In this document: one piece after another, positions 32,719 through 41,475 of the stretch
Position numbering within the stretch: the first letter of the stretch is position 1
How the letters are laid out: every line of letters starts with the position of its first letter
Assembly: GCA_937996535.1 (NCBI GenBank)
Contig: CALKVF010000038.1
Span: forward strand, 1 to 42,470
Direction of reading: 5' to 3'
DNA: 42,470 nt
Source: an uncultured Novosphingobium sp.
GTDB lineage: Bacteria; Pseudomonadota; Alphaproteobacteria; Sphingomonadales; Sphingomonadaceae
The notes under the pieces: model-generated
Databases searched by the model: none
Seen by the model: the letters and a program-made list of their open reading frames with translations, nothing else
Told to the model about the DNA's origin: nothing
Program-made: the position numbers and the translations under genes

Positions 32719-33678
32719 TTATTTGCGGGCGAGGAACTCGCGCTCGGCCACGAAGCGTTCGGCATCAAGCGCGGCCATGCAGCCCGTGCCCGCCGCAGTC
32801 ACGGCCTGACGATAGGTGTGATCCATCACGTCGCCGCAGGCGAACACACCGGGGATCGCGGTCTTGGGGGTGCCGGGCTGGACCACCAGATAGCCGCCCG
32901 CATCGACTTCAAGCTTGCCCTTGAACAGATCGGTCGACGGGGCATGGCCGATCGCCACGAACGCGCCGTCCGCCGGCTCGACCGACAGCGCGCCGGTGAC
33001 CGTATCCTTCAGTTCCACGCCGGTGAGCCCACCGGGCAGACCTTCTGAACCGATGAAGCGTTCCACCGCCTTGTTCCACAGCACCTTGATGTTGGGGTGG
33101 GCCAGTAAGCGGTCTTGGAGGATGCGTTCGCAGCGCAGAGAATCGCGGCGGTGGATCAGAGTCACGTCCTGCGAATGGTTGGTGAGGTAGAGCGCCTCTT
33201 CAACCGCGGTGTTACCGCCGCCGATCACCACCACCTTCTTGCCGCGATAGAAGAACCCATCGCAGGTGGCGCAGGCCGAAACGCCCTTGCCCGACAGTTC
33301 CTGTTCGCCCGGTGCGCCGAGCCACTTGGCCTGCGCGCCGGTCGCGATCACCAGCGTCTCGCCTTCATAGACATCGCCGCTGTCGCCGATCGCGCGGAAC
33401 GGCGGGCCCGACAGGTCCACTTCGGTGATCGTGTCCCACATCATCCGCGTGCCGACGTGTTCGGCCTGAGCCTGCATTTCCTGCATCAGCCACGGCCCCT
33501 GGATCACATCGCGAAAGCCGGGATAGTTCTCGACATCGGTGGTGATCGTCAGCTGCCCGCCCGGTTGCAGGCCTTGCACCACGATCGGTTCCAGACCGGC
33601 CCGCGCGCCATAGATCGCGGCGGACAGCCCCGCCGGTCCCGAACCGATAATCAGCATGCGCGTGGTATGAGTGGTCAT
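32719..33678 (-). CDS. trxB: Thioredoxin-disulfide reductase
   Basis: Protein of 319 residues; an NADPH-dependent flavoenzyme that keeps thioredoxin reduced in the cytoplasm. FAD motif GSGPAG is at 12-17, the redox-active disulfide is CATC at 136-139, the NADPH motif GGGNTAVE is at 153-160, and FACGDVMD closes the FAD site. ATG 33678 is chosen because family proteins begin MTTHTTRML-like; 37 further codons are open upstream but without family similarity. It is divergent from an alpha/beta hydrolase gene across 121 bases that should hold both promoters. Confidence 0.96.
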   Translation of the reverse strand: MTTHTTRMLIIGSGPAGLSAAIYGARAGLEPIVVQGLQPGGQLTITTDVENYPGFRDVIQGPWLMQEMQAQAEHVGTRMMWDTITEVDLSGPPFRAIGDSGDVYEGETLVIATGAQAKWLGAPGEQELSGKGVSACATCDGFFYRGKKVVVIGGGNTAVEEALYLTNHSQDVTLIHRRDSLRCERILQDRLLAHPNIKVLWNKAVERFIGSEGLPGGLTGVELKDTVTGALSVEPADGAFVAIGHAPSTDLFKGKLEVDAGGYLVVQPGTPKTAIPGVFACGDVMDHTYRQAVTAAGTGCMAALDAERFVAEREFLARK

Positions 33679-33799
33679 GGCAAGGATCCCTGAATCGTAT
33701 CGGCTGCCATCTAGGGATTGCTTCGCCCCGCGGCAAACCCATCGCGTTCGATTTGCCCACAAGTTGACGCACGCCGCGCTTCGTCGCAAAGCCTAGGAC

Positions 33800-34669
33800 A
33801 TGACACCGCACGGCCCCACTTCGAACAGCTTCATTTCGCAGCGCCTTCGGCTTCACTACGTCGACTGGGGCAATCCCGAGGCACCGCCGCTGATCCTGCA
33901 ACACGGCGGGCGCGACCATTGCCGCAGCTGGGACTGGGTGGCGCAGGAGCTGGCCAAGGATTGGCACGTCATCGCCCCCGATCTGCGCGGCCACGGCGAC
34001 AGCGCGTGGGTGCCCGATGGCAACTATGAGATGAACGCCTTCGTCTATGACTTTGCCCAGCTGGTCCACACGCTGGGGCATGACGAGGTGACGATCGTGT
34101 CGCACTCGCTGGGTGGCAATATCGCCACGCGCTTTACCGGGCTCTATCCCGAAAAGGTGCGCAAACTGGTCAATATCGAAGGGCTTGGCCCCTCGCCCAA
34201 GGTCCGCGCCGACCGCGAGACCGAAGGCTATTCCAACCGCTTCCGCCGCTGGATCGACGAACGCCGCGCTTCATCGGGCCGGATCCCGCGCCGTTATCCC
34301 ACGCTTGAGGCCGCCTATGCGCGCATGAAGGAGGAAAACACCTTCCTGTCGGACGAGCAGGCCCGCCACCTCACCATCCACGGCGCCAGCCGCAACGAGG
34401 ACGGCACCTGGAGCTGGAAGTTCGACCCCTATCTCAACAACTGGCCGTTCGAGGATACCCCCGAAGACCGCCTGAACGAACTGTGGGGCGCAATCAGCTG
34501 CCCGGTGCTGTTCCTCTACGGCGCAGACAGCTGGGCCTCGAACCCTGAGAGCGATGGCCGCGCGATGGTGTTCCAGGATTACCGGGTGGTCGAATTTGAA
34601 GATGCCGGGCACTGGCTCCACCATGACCAGCTCGACCGGTTCATGGCGGAACTTAGCGCGTTCCTCTAA
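33800..34669 (+). CDS. Alpha/beta hydrolase
   Basis: Protein of 289 residues. LQHGGRDHCRSWD supplies the oxyanion hole, Ser103 in SHSLGG is the nucleophile, FLYGADSW carries the probable acid, and DAGHWLHHD the histidine. It is an esterase, lipase or related hydrolase with unknown substrate; no signal peptide is visible. The last four bases overlap the end of the convergent phosphatase gene. ATG 33800 has no strong Shine-Dalgarno (AGGA lies very near the start). Confidence 0.88.
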   Translation: MTPHGPTSNSFISQRLRLHYVDWGNPEAPPLILQHGGRDHCRSWDWVAQELAKDWHVIAPDLRGHGDSAWVPDGNYEMNAFVYDFAQLVHTLGHDEVTIVSHSLGGNIATRFTGLYPEKVRKLVNIEGLGPSPKVRADRETEGYSNRFRRWIDERRASSGRIPRRYPTLEAAYARMKEENTFLSDEQARHLTIHGASRNEDGTWSWKFDPYLNNWPFEDTPEDRLNELWGAISCPVLFLYGADSWASNPESDGRAMVFQDYRVVEFEDAGHWLHHDQLDRFMAELSAFL

Positions 34670-35445
34670 GCGGTAAGGTAATGCGCCCGCAGCGTTTCGC
34701 GGCGGGCCGCATCAATCCCCAGCACTTCGGACAGATAGGCATCAAGCGTGCCGTGGCGTGCCTCAACCGCGGCCAAGGCCGTGGCAAGGTAATCCGCCTC
34801 AACGCCCCATAGCGCCCGCACCGCCGCTGCATCGAGCGCGGCATAGCGCGGATGATCGCGGAAGGCTTGGGCCGCGATGCGTTCCTCAAGCTTGCTGGCG
34901 GAATTGGTCAGCAGGTAATCGGCCATGATCGCCTCGCGGTCCACGCCCAGCGCGTGCTGGACCAGCGCAACAGCAAACCCGGTGCGGTCCTTGCCCGCGA
35001 CGCAGTGGACAAGGCTCGATCCCTCCGCCCGGTCGAGCAGGTCGAAATAGAGCCGCAGCATCGGGATCAGATTTTCGCGGAAGGCGATCCCTTGATAAAG
35101 CCGGATCATCGCCGCGCGCGCCTCGGCCGCGGTCACCACCCCGTCAGCGGCTTCGGTATGCAGCGCAAGCCCGGCGGTTTCCTCAGGATAGGTCCACACC
35201 TGGCCGGAGAAATCATCATGCCGGCGGCACGGCTTGCTGTCCCGCTCGCTCGGACCGCGCAGGTCGATCACGTTGGTGATCCCCAGATCGTTGATCGCGG
35301 CAAGGTCGACATCGGTGGCATCGCCGTGCTGCGCGGAACGCCACAGCAGCCCGGTCTTGAGCGCGCCGCCATGGGCACTGGCGTAGCCGCCATAGTCCCG
35401 GAAGTTGTGGACACCCTCAAGCGGAAGCACGCGTTCAATAGCCAT
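34666..35445 (-). CDS. Tyrosine-protein phosphatase (DSP-like)
   Basis: Protein of 259 residues with the CX5R signature HCVAGKDRTG: Cys148 nucleophile and Arg154. The N-terminal VHNFRDYGGY and LLWRSAQH blocks are typical of the bacterial family of tyrosine/lipid phosphatases related to MptpB. It would dephosphorylate phosphotyrosine or phosphoinositide-like substrates. Whether it acts on the tyrosine autokinase at 23701 is speculative. ATG 35445 is chosen; 16 further codons are open upstream. Confidence 0.87.
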   Translation of the reverse strand: MAIERVLPLEGVHNFRDYGGYASAHGGALKTGLLWRSAQHGDATDVDLAAINDLGITNVIDLRGPSERDSKPCRRHDDFSGQVWTYPEETAGLALHTEAADGVVTAAEARAAMIRLYQGIAFRENLIPMLRLYFDLLDRAEGSSLVHCVAGKDRTGFAVALVQHALGVDREAIMADYLLTNSASKLEERIAAQAFRDHPRYAALDAAAVRALWGVEADYLATALAAVEARHGTLDAYLSEVLGIDAARRETLRAHYLTA

Positions 35446-35509
35446 GCCACCGCGCTTGGCAGCACTCGCCCCCGCGTGCAAGCGGTCAATCACGATGACG
35501 AAAAACGAC

Positions 35510-35520
35510 GGCAGCGGAGG
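35510..35520. repeat. Candidate left attachment-site remnant
   Basis: GGCAGCGGAGG matches GGTAGCGGAGG at 36322-36332, the 3' end of the tRNA-Met gene, at 10 of 11 bases in direct orientation. The two copies bracket the AT-rich segment. It is short enough to be chance; the coincidence with the composition change is the main support. Confidence 0.3.
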
Positions 35521-35576
35521 GGAAAATAGATTTTTAGGTCATTATAATAAATAAAATCATAAAATACATGCTAAAT

Positions 35577-36083
35577 TCAAGATCTGCAGTAGTTATCTAT
35601 TAATTGTTGATCCCAACTTCTATACAGACCTCCCTTTTCAGATTCCGACATGCCCTGCCAAACAATATAGTCTCCAGATTCGTTTATCAGGAGCGCGTAT
35701 TCAGAATACCCCGCATATGCCCCATATCCATTTTTTGCATTCATTGTATAACAGGCAAGGTATCCGGACCATTTCTTTTTTCCAAGAACTCCCCGCCGCA
35801 AAATCACATCAACCTTGAACGCATCCTTATACCTCCTCCATTTTGCGCTATCGGGATCGTTTAAATTTCTAAACATCCAATTTTTGAATAATTCATCATG
35901 TGCTTCGCTACTCAAAGGATGATCAATACTTAAATTGGCTGACCGATCTTGAACACTCTGCGTCTGCCCGAAATCTGCGCCTAAAGCCACACTGCTCGTT
36001 TCCTGCCATCCGCGGGCAAACGCGCTTGAAGCCACCCCCAATAATGGCGCGATAGCGATCAACACTTTGCGAGAACCCAGCAT
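35577..36083 (-). CDS. Secreted hypothetical protein
   Basis: Protein of 168 residues of unrecognised function. Residues 1-23 (MLGSRKVLIAIAPLLGVASS then AFA) are a signal peptide. The rest holds NLNDPDSAKWRRY and CYTMNAKNGYGAYAGYSEY, blocks that resemble small secreted proteins of other Proteobacteria with DP-SA-R and NAKN-GGY motifs, as recalled, without known function. Two cysteines (in LACYTM and DNYCRS) could form a disulfide in the periplasm. The base composition and codon choice (AT-rich third positions) differ from all neighbours, indicating horizontal transfer. Confidence 0.7.
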   Translation of the reverse strand: MLGSRKVLIAIAPLLGVASSAFARGWQETSSVALGADFGQTQSVQDRSANLSIDHPLSSEAHDELFKNWMFRNLNDPDSAKWRRYKDAFKVDVILRRGVLGKKKWSGYLACYTMNAKNGYGAYAGYSEYALLINESGDYIVWQGMSESEKGGLYRSWDQQLIDNYCRS

Positions 36084-36320
36084 GATGTAATCCTAAAAAT
36101 TAACGCTTTAATACATAAACATACAACCAAGAGCGCATCAACCCCTTCCACAACGCATGACGTAAATGTCATCGATCAAGATGTGAGAAAGCGTCCGGTC
36201 GCAACTTAAGCAGCGAGCGCAATGCACGCGCTGACAGCAGAGCCATCCGTGCGGTTCAATACAGCGAGAACGACTTAAAGCCTCCCAAAGGAGGTAAATT
36301 TATTAATGCTGAGTAAAATT
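36084..36320. other. Non-coding AT-rich gap between orphan gene and tRNA-Met
   Basis: It should hold the promoter of the orphan gene and the tRNA terminator. An ATGAC/GTCAT inverted repeat lies at 36157-36172. No RNA gene or reading frame is convincing here. Confidence 0.5.
36281..36294 (-). terminator. Hairpin after tRNA-Met
   Basis: On the minus strand CCTCC-TTTG-GGAGG is followed by CTTT, about 27 bases after the tRNA end. It is a small but plausible intrinsic terminator for the tRNA transcript. Confidence 0.45.
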
Positions 36321-36397
36321 TGGTAGCGGAGGAGGGACTCGAACCCCCGACACGCGGATTATGATTCCGCTGCTCTAACCAGCTGAGCTACTCCGCC
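36321..36397 (-). tRNA. tRNA-Met (CAU)
   Basis: The 77-base gene folds as a cloverleaf: acceptor GGCGGAG with CTCCGCT (one G-U end pair), D-arm with AGCTCAGCTGGTTAGAGC, anticodon stem GCGGA/TCCGC around ATCATAA (anticodon CAT), T-arm GGGGGTTCGAGTCCC, and encoded CCA. The sequence is like elongator tRNA-Met of alphaproteobacteria. The initiator is excluded because the acceptor end is paired and the anticodon stem lacks three G-C pairs in a row next to the loop. A lysidine-modified tRNA-Ile (CAU) is less likely. Confidence 0.93.
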
Positions 36398-36459
36398 ACA
36401 TCAAACCGACGCGGTTTCGCGTGGACAGGCGGCGCACATAGGTGGGACAATCCGCCGGG

Positions 36460-36993
36460 TCAAGCGCCAAGCTTGCCGCGAAACTTCCATATTCCCAATT
36501 CTTCCCAATCCGGCCCGCGATAGAGGTGCAAACCCAGCCCGGTGAAGCGAAATTCACGCGGGATCAGCGCCGGCCCCAGCTCTGCCTGCAAGGTGCGCGC
36601 CTCTTGCGGGGTGACCTTGTTCTGGATGGTGATGTGAAGCCGCGGCGGGTGCTGGTCCTGTGCGGTGAGCGCGCCGTGGAAATGATCGGCAATCGCCGCA
36701 CGCACCGCCAGCATTCCCGGGCTGACAATCGCCAGCGCCGTGCCCTTGCCGAGATTCATCAAGCCGTCGATCCGTGCCTGAGGCGGCGCGAATTCTCCCG
36801 CGAACCGCCCCAACAAGCCGCGCAGTTCATCGCGCAGCGACGGCGCAAACGAATGGAACAGCGTGACATGCGCCTGCAAGTGATTGCGCTCGGGCGGAAA
36901 GTGCGCGCGGCGCAGGCCATCGGACCAGGCCAGCACCTCGCCCGGCAGTTCGGCGGTAACGATGAACGGGGAAAAGGAAGAGCTGCTCACCAT
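36460..36993 (-). CDS. 2H phosphoesterase (2'-5' RNA ligase-like)
   Basis: Protein of 177 residues with two HxT motifs, HVTL at 42-45 and HITI at 120-123, spaced as in LigT/ThpR-type 2H phosphoesterases. Members open 2',3'-cyclic phosphates or join 2'-5' RNA; the cellular substrate is generally unknown. Length is normal and there is no signal peptide, so it should be cytosolic. It lies between tRNA-Met (62 bases away) and the divergent sulfatase gene (101 bases). Confidence 0.87.
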   Translation of the reverse strand: MVSSSSFSPFIVTAELPGEVLAWSDGLRRAHFPPERNHLQAHVTLFHSFAPSLRDELRGLLGRFAGEFAPPQARIDGLMNLGKGTALAIVSPGMLAVRAAIADHFHGALTAQDQHPPRLHITIQNKVTPQEARTLQAELGPALIPREFRFTGLGLHLYRGPDWEELGIWKFRGKLGA

Positions 36994-37094
36994 CCACAGC
37001 CTAGTGCCGCGATCGGTGAAGGCAAGGCTCGCGCGCTCTTGCCAAGCAGCGTGCAGACCCGCAGTCTAACCGCAAAATACAAGGAGAGGATGGC

Positions 37095-39083
37095 ATGAAC
37101 CGCACCACGCGCCGGGGGGCCGCATTGGCCTCGTTGCTGACGGCAACCTTCCTGACGGCCACCAGCGCCCTGGCCGCAGGCAGCCCCCCTGCCCCCGACA
37201 TGGCCCCCAAGCCTGCCAGCGCGGCCACCGTGGCCGCCCAGCACGCCGTGGCCGCCGCGCTTCCTGCCGAAGATGGCCGCGACAGCGAATTTGCCACCCG
37301 CGGCTTCATCGCCACGCTCAGCGATCCGGTCATCCGCAATGCCAAGGGCGCGCAGGTCTGGAACCTCGGCGCCTATGACTTCGTCAGCGGCGCCGCGCCG
37401 CAGACCGTCAATCCGTCGCTGTGGCGTGAAATGAGCAAGCTCAACAAGCACGGCCTGTTCAAGGTGACCGAGGGCGTTTGGCAGGTGCGCGGGTTCGACA
37501 TTTCGAACATGACCGTGGTTGCCGGCAAGACCGGGTGGATCCTGATCGATCCGCTGACCACCCGCGAAAGCGCCGCTGCCGCGCTGCAACTGGTCAACCA
37601 GCAGCTTGGCCCGCGCCCGGTTTCGGCGCTGATCTACAGCCACAGCCATGCCGACCACTTTGGCGGCGCGCGCGGCGTGGCCAGCGATGCCGACGTCAAG
37701 GCGGGCAAGATCGCGATCCTTGCCCCGGAACACTTTACCGAGGAAACTGCATCCGAGAACGTCATGGCCGGGGCCGCGATGGGCCGGCGCGCCATCTACC
37801 AGTTCGGCGTTGGCCTTACCCCCGGGCCGCAAGGGCAGATGGGCAGCGGGATCGGCCTTGGCACCGCCCACGGCGAAATCACCTTGATCGAGCCGACCGA
37901 CATCATCACCCACACCGGCGAGACCCGCACGGTCGATGGCGTAGCGATGGAGTTCCAGATCGTTTCGGGGAGCGAGGCGCCTTCGGAACTCAACGTCTAC
38001 CTTCCGGCGCAGCGCACGCTGCTGTCCGCTGAAATGAGCACGTGCTCGCTGCACAACATCCTGACCCCGCGCGGGGCCAAGGTGCGCGATACGCGGGCCT
38101 GGGCGGGCTATCTTGATGATGCGCTGAAGCTTTATGGCGGGCGCAGCGATGTGGTGATTTCCAGCCATTGCTGGCCGCGTTTCGGTCAGGACGAAGTGGC
38201 CTCGATGCTGTCGGCCCAGCGCGACAACTATCGCTACCTCCACGATCAGACCGTCCGACTGATGAACAAGGGCGAGACCCAGACCGAGATCGCCGAGCAG
38301 CTGGTCCAGCCCCGTGCGCTGGCCGATCAGTGGTACAACCACGGCTATTACGGCACCTACAGCCACAATTCGAAGGCGGTCTATCAGTTCTATCTGGGCT
38401 GGTACGATGCCAATCCAGCCAATCTCAATCCCCTGCCCCCCGCCGCTCGCGCGCAGAAATACGTCGCAGCGATGGGCGGCGCGAAGAAAGTGCTGGCAGA
38501 TGCCAAGGCGGCAATGGCCAAGGGCGATTACCGCTGGTCGTCAGACCTGCTCAACCAGTTGGTGTTTGCCGATCCCGCCAATACCCAGGCCCGCGCGCTG
38601 CTGGCCGACAGCTATGAGCAGCAGGGCTATCAGGCCGAAAGCGCAATCTGGCGCAACCAGTTCCTGGTCGGCGCGCGCGAACTGCGCGAAGGCTACAAAT
38701 CAAGCGGCACCAACACCCAGAGCGCGGACATGATCACCGCCGTGCCGACCGCGCTGTTGCTCGATTCGGCGGCCACGCGGCTTGATTCGGCCAAGCTCGG
38801 CGGACGCCGGATGACCTTCAACCTCGTCATGCCCGAACGCAAGGAAGTGGCCGGGATCGAGCTGACCGGCACCACCATGCTCGGCCGCATGACCCCGATC
38901 GACAAGCCCGATGCGACGATCACCGGCCCGCGCCGGATGCTGCTGGGGTTGCTGTTCCTCAAGCTGCCGCTCGAACAGCTCGAAATGGCGGGACTGCAAG
39001 TCGATGGGGACCGCGCAGCGGTCAAGGCCTGGGTTGATGCGCTTGATCCGGTGACCACCGGGTTCAACATCGTCGAACCCTAA
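37095..39083 (+). CDS. Alkyl/aryl sulfatase (SdsA1/BDS1-like, MBL fold)
   Basis: Protein of 662 residues with signal peptide (MNRTTRRGAALASLLTATFL, cleavage near ALAA). The dinuclear zinc motif HSHADH is at 183-188, the SGSEAPSELNVYLP and LLSAEMSTCSLHN blocks and SSHCWPRFG follow, all typical of type III alkyl sulfatases, and the last 130 residues are an SCP2-like domain that may bind the alkyl chain. It would release sulfate and alcohol from alkyl sulfate esters such as SDS in the periplasm or outside. The AEM at the position of the usual AEN is a small departure. GGAGAGG precedes the ATG. It is transcribed alone and converges with mltG. Confidence 0.93.
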   Translation: MNRTTRRGAALASLLTATFLTATSALAAGSPPAPDMAPKPASAATVAAQHAVAAALPAEDGRDSEFATRGFIATLSDPVIRNAKGAQVWNLGAYDFVSGAAPQTVNPSLWREMSKLNKHGLFKVTEGVWQVRGFDISNMTVVAGKTGWILIDPLTTRESAAAALQLVNQQLGPRPVSALIYSHSHADHFGGARGVASDADVKAGKIAILAPEHFTEETASENVMAGAAMGRRAIYQFGVGLTPGPQGQMGSGIGLGTAHGEITLIEPTDIITHTGETRTVDGVAMEFQIVSGSEAPSELNVYLPAQRTLLSAEMSTCSLHNILTPRGAKVRDTRAWAGYLDDALKLYGGRSDVVISSHCWPRFGQDEVASMLSAQRDNYRYLHDQTVRLMNKGETQTEIAEQLVQPRALADQWYNHGYYGTYSHNSKAVYQFYLGWYDANPANLNPLPPAARAQKYVAAMGGAKKVLADAKAAMAKGDYRWSSDLLNQLVFADPANTQARALLADSYEQQGYQAESAIWRNQFLVGARELREGYKSSGTNTQSADMITAVPTALLLDSAATRLDSAKLGGRRMTFNLVMPERKEVAGIELTGTTMLGRMTPIDKPDATITGPRRMLLGLLFLKLPLEQLEMAGLQVDGDRAAVKAWVDALDPVTTGFNIVEP

Positions 39084-39099
39084 GCCGCATCACCCAAGG

Positions 39100-39124
39100 G
39101 CGCGGGGATCAGAAGTCCCCGCGC
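39100..39124. terminator. Bidirectional hairpin between sulfatase and mltG
   Basis: GCGCGGGGA and TCCCCGCGC form a perfect 9-base stem around TCAGAAG. The stem lies after the sulfatase stop and overlaps the last codons of mltG, serving one or both convergent transcripts. No T-run follows. Confidence 0.55.
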
Positions 39125-40086
39125 GCCTTGCGGATCGTGTACCAGCGTTCGACGTTGGCGTTGTGGTCTTGCAGCGTGGCGGCAAACTGATGCCCGCCGG
39201 TGCCATCGGCCACCATGTAGAGCGCATTGGTCTCTGCCGGGTGCAGCACAGCCTCGATCGAGGCGCGCCCCGGATTGGTGATCGGCCCCTTGGGCAAGCC
39301 GACCATCGAATAAGTGTTGTAGGCGTTCACCGCCTGGATTTCGCTCTGGCGGATGCGGCGGCCCAGCGGCTTGCCCTTGGTGATCGGATAGATGATCGTC
39401 GGATCGGCCTGGAGCATGATCCCCTGGCGCAGCCGGTTGGAATAGAGCCCGGCCACGATCTTGCGTTCTTCGGGCTTGCCGGTTTCCTTTTCGACGATCG
39501 CGGCAAGTGCCAGCGCCTCTTGCGGAGTCTTGACCGCAATGTTCGGCCCCCGCGCTGCCCACAGCTCAGCCAGCGTGCGCTGCATCGCGGCCTGCATTCG
39601 CAGCACAACGGCGGCGCGCGCTTCGCCCTTCTGGATCTCGTAGGTATCGGGCAGGATCGAGCCTTCGGGCGGCACTTCGATCGCGCCGGTCAGCTGGGTG
39701 TGCCCCATCAGCCGGTCATAGACCATGATCGACGGCATCCCCTCGGGCACGGTCACGAACCAGCGCAGCACCTCGTCGCCCTGGATGACGGTGAGGATGC
39801 GCGATGCGCTCGCGCCCTTGGGTAACAGGAATTCACCGGCCCTGATCGGCGCACCGCCCCCGAACACCCGCGCACGAATGCGGAACAGCGCGGCGCTGCG
39901 GATCGCGCCGGACGTTTCAAGCTTGGCCGCAACCGTGCCGAGGCTGGCCCCATCGGGAACGATGAAAGCGGTGTCCTTGGGCAGCGGTCCCCCGAGGAAC
40001 CAGCCGCCCACGAACCACAGTGCCGAGCCCAGCGCCAGCAGGCCTGCCAGCAGGGCCGGCAGCGCCCGGTGGCGCGAGCCGAGCAT
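39109..40086 (-). CDS. mltG: Endolytic murein transglycosylase
   Basis: Protein of 325 residues. One N-terminal membrane helix (about 10-30), a LysM-like region with VPDGASLGTVAAKL, and the YceG catalytic domain with AIVEKETG (196-203), whose Glu199 corresponds to the E. coli catalytic residue, and the ADPTIIYP block. It cuts nascent peptidoglycan strands in the periplasm and so limits their length. The ATG overlaps the fabF stop by one base, and fabF-mltG adjacency is common in Proteobacteria. Confidence 0.95.
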   Translation of the reverse strand: MLGSRHRALPALLAGLLALGSALWFVGGWFLGGPLPKDTAFIVPDGASLGTVAAKLETSGAIRSAALFRIRARVFGGGAPIRAGEFLLPKGASASRILTVIQGDEVLRWFVTVPEGMPSIMVYDRLMGHTQLTGAIEVPPEGSILPDTYEIQKGEARAAVVLRMQAAMQRTLAELWAARGPNIAVKTPQEALALAAIVEKETGKPEERKIVAGLYSNRLRQGIMLQADPTIIYPITKGKPLGRRIRQSEIQAVNAYNTYSMVGLPKGPITNPGRASIEAVLHPAETNALYMVADGTGGHQFAATLQDHNANVERWYTIRKARGDF

Positions 40087-41348
40087 CAGTCTTCCAGCGC
40101 CTTGACGACGAGGCTGGCGTTGGTCCCGCCAAAGCCGAACGAGTTGTTCAGCGCGGCGCGCACCTTGCGCTTCTTGGCAGTGTGCGGAACGAGGTCGACA
40201 CCTTCGGTGCCCTCATCGGGATTGTCGAGGTTGAGCGTCGGCGGAACGATCTGGTCACGGATCGCGAGGATGCAGAAGATCGTTTCGACCGCGCCCGCGC
40301 CGCCGAGCAGATGCCCGATCGCCGACTTGGTGCTGCTCATCGAAGCGCCGCCCAGGTCATTGCCCAACACGCGCTTGACCGCGCCGAGTTCGATCGTGTC
40401 GGCCATGGTCGAGGTGCCATGAGCGTTGACATAGTCGATATCACCCGGCTCCATCCCCGCCTTGCGCATGGCCATGCGCATCGACAGTTCGGCGCCCTTG
40501 CCTTCGGGGTGCGGCGCGGTGACGTGATAGGCATCGCCCGACAGGCCATAGCCGACCACTTCGGCATAGATCTTCGCGCCGCGGGCCTTGGCGTGCTCGT
40601 ATTCTTCGAGCACCACCACGCCGGCACCTTCGCCCATGACGAAGCCATCGCGGTCCTTGTCATAGGGACGGCTGGCCTGTTCGGGGCGGTCATTATAGCT
40701 GCAGTTGAGCGCGCGGGCCTGGGCAAAGCCAGCCACGCCCAGCGGGTTGATGGTGCCTTCAGCGCCGCCCGCGAGCATCACGTCGGCATCGCCATCCTTG
40801 ATCATGCGCGCGGCATCACCAATCGAGTGCGCGCCGGTCGAGCAGGCGGTCACCACGGCGTGGTTCGGGCCCATCAGGCCATACTTGATCGACACCTGAC
40901 CCGAGATCAGGTTGATCAGGCGGCCATGCACGAAGTGCGGCGAAACGCGGCTCGGGCCCTTTTCGTGCAGGACGATCGATTCGCTTTCGATGCCCGGCAG
41001 ACCGCCGATGCCCGAACCGATCGAGCAGCCCGTGCGCTGCTTGAGATCGTCGTCCATGTCGACCAGACCGGCGTCTTCAAGCGCCTGGCCCGCGGCATCG
41101 ATGCCATAAACGATGAACGGATCGACCTGGCGCTGAATCTTGTGATCGACGCGCTTGTTCGGATCGAAGCCATAGGGGTGATCGGCCGGCTTCACTTCGC
41201 AGGCGATGTGGCACTTCTGCTCGGCCGTATCGAAACGCGTGATCTTGCCCGCGCCAGACTTGCCGGCGATCAGGTTGGCCCAAACGGTTTCAACGTCCGC
41301 GCCCAGCGGGGTGACGAGACCAAGACCGGTTACGACGACACGACGCAT
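40086..41348 (-). CDS. fabF: 3-oxoacyl-ACP synthase II
   Basis: Protein of 420 residues; elongates acyl-ACP with malonyl-ACP in fatty acid synthesis. Cys169 in TACSTGAHS is the nucleophile, and the NAHGTST and SAIGHLLGGAGAVE histidines complete the site. Family length is 410-420. ATG 41348 is chosen because GGAGAAG precedes it; the in-frame ATG nine codons upstream is not supported. It follows acpP after a strong hairpin and overlaps mltG by one base. Confidence 0.97.
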   Translation of the reverse strand: MRRVVVTGLGLVTPLGADVETVWANLIAGKSGAGKITRFDTAEQKCHIACEVKPADHPYGFDPNKRVDHKIQRQVDPFIVYGIDAAGQALEDAGLVDMDDDLKQRTGCSIGSGIGGLPGIESESIVLHEKGPSRVSPHFVHGRLINLISGQVSIKYGLMGPNHAVVTACSTGAHSIGDAARMIKDGDADVMLAGGAEGTINPLGVAGFAQARALNCSYNDRPEQASRPYDKDRDGFVMGEGAGVVVLEEYEHAKARGAKIYAEVVGYGLSGDAYHVTAPHPEGKGAELSMRMAMRKAGMEPGDIDYVNAHGTSTMADTIELGAVKRVLGNDLGGASMSSTKSAIGHLLGGAGAVETIFCILAIRDQIVPPTLNLDNPDEGTEGVDLVPHTAKKRKVRAALNNSFGFGGTNASLVVKALED

Positions 41349-41374
41349 TCGCTTCTCCAAACTCGTAAAATGCA

Positions 41375-41404
41375 ACAGGCTCAGCCCCTTGGGGCCGAGC
41401 CTGT
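41375..41404 (-). terminator. Hairpin between acpP and fabF
   Basis: Two 14-base arms (41375-41388 and 41391-41404) around a 2-base loop; in the minus-strand RNA every pair is formed, one being G-U, while on the plus strand that pair would be A-C. This supports function on the minus strand. It is probably an attenuator that lets acpP be made in excess over fabF. TTGCATTTT follows. Confidence 0.65.
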
Positions 41405-41475
41405 CAAAACCCCGCTAGACCGGACGGCACAAATGCACCCGGGCGAGGCCAGCGCAGAGGCAATCAGCCCCCGGA

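Larger units (their letters stand above)
35521..36320. mobile_element. AT-rich island beside tRNA-Met (candidate remnant)
   Basis: Composition changes sharply at about 35525 (long A/T runs) and lasts until the tRNA gene at 36321, against the GC-rich DNA on both sides. It contains one secreted orphan protein gene and no integrase. The DNA lies directly after the tRNA 3' end, the usual integration site for islands. An acquired remnant is inferred. Confidence 0.45.

Noticed and set aside
36157..36172. ATGAC/GTCAT inverted repeat as an operator
   Set aside because: Only five base pairs match, and it lies in AT-rich DNA where short symmetry is frequent; it is mentioned only as content of the gap.
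36987..38366. Minus-strand open frame of 459 codons
   Set aside because: It lies antisense to the alkyl sulfatase, which has a signal peptide and zinc motif.
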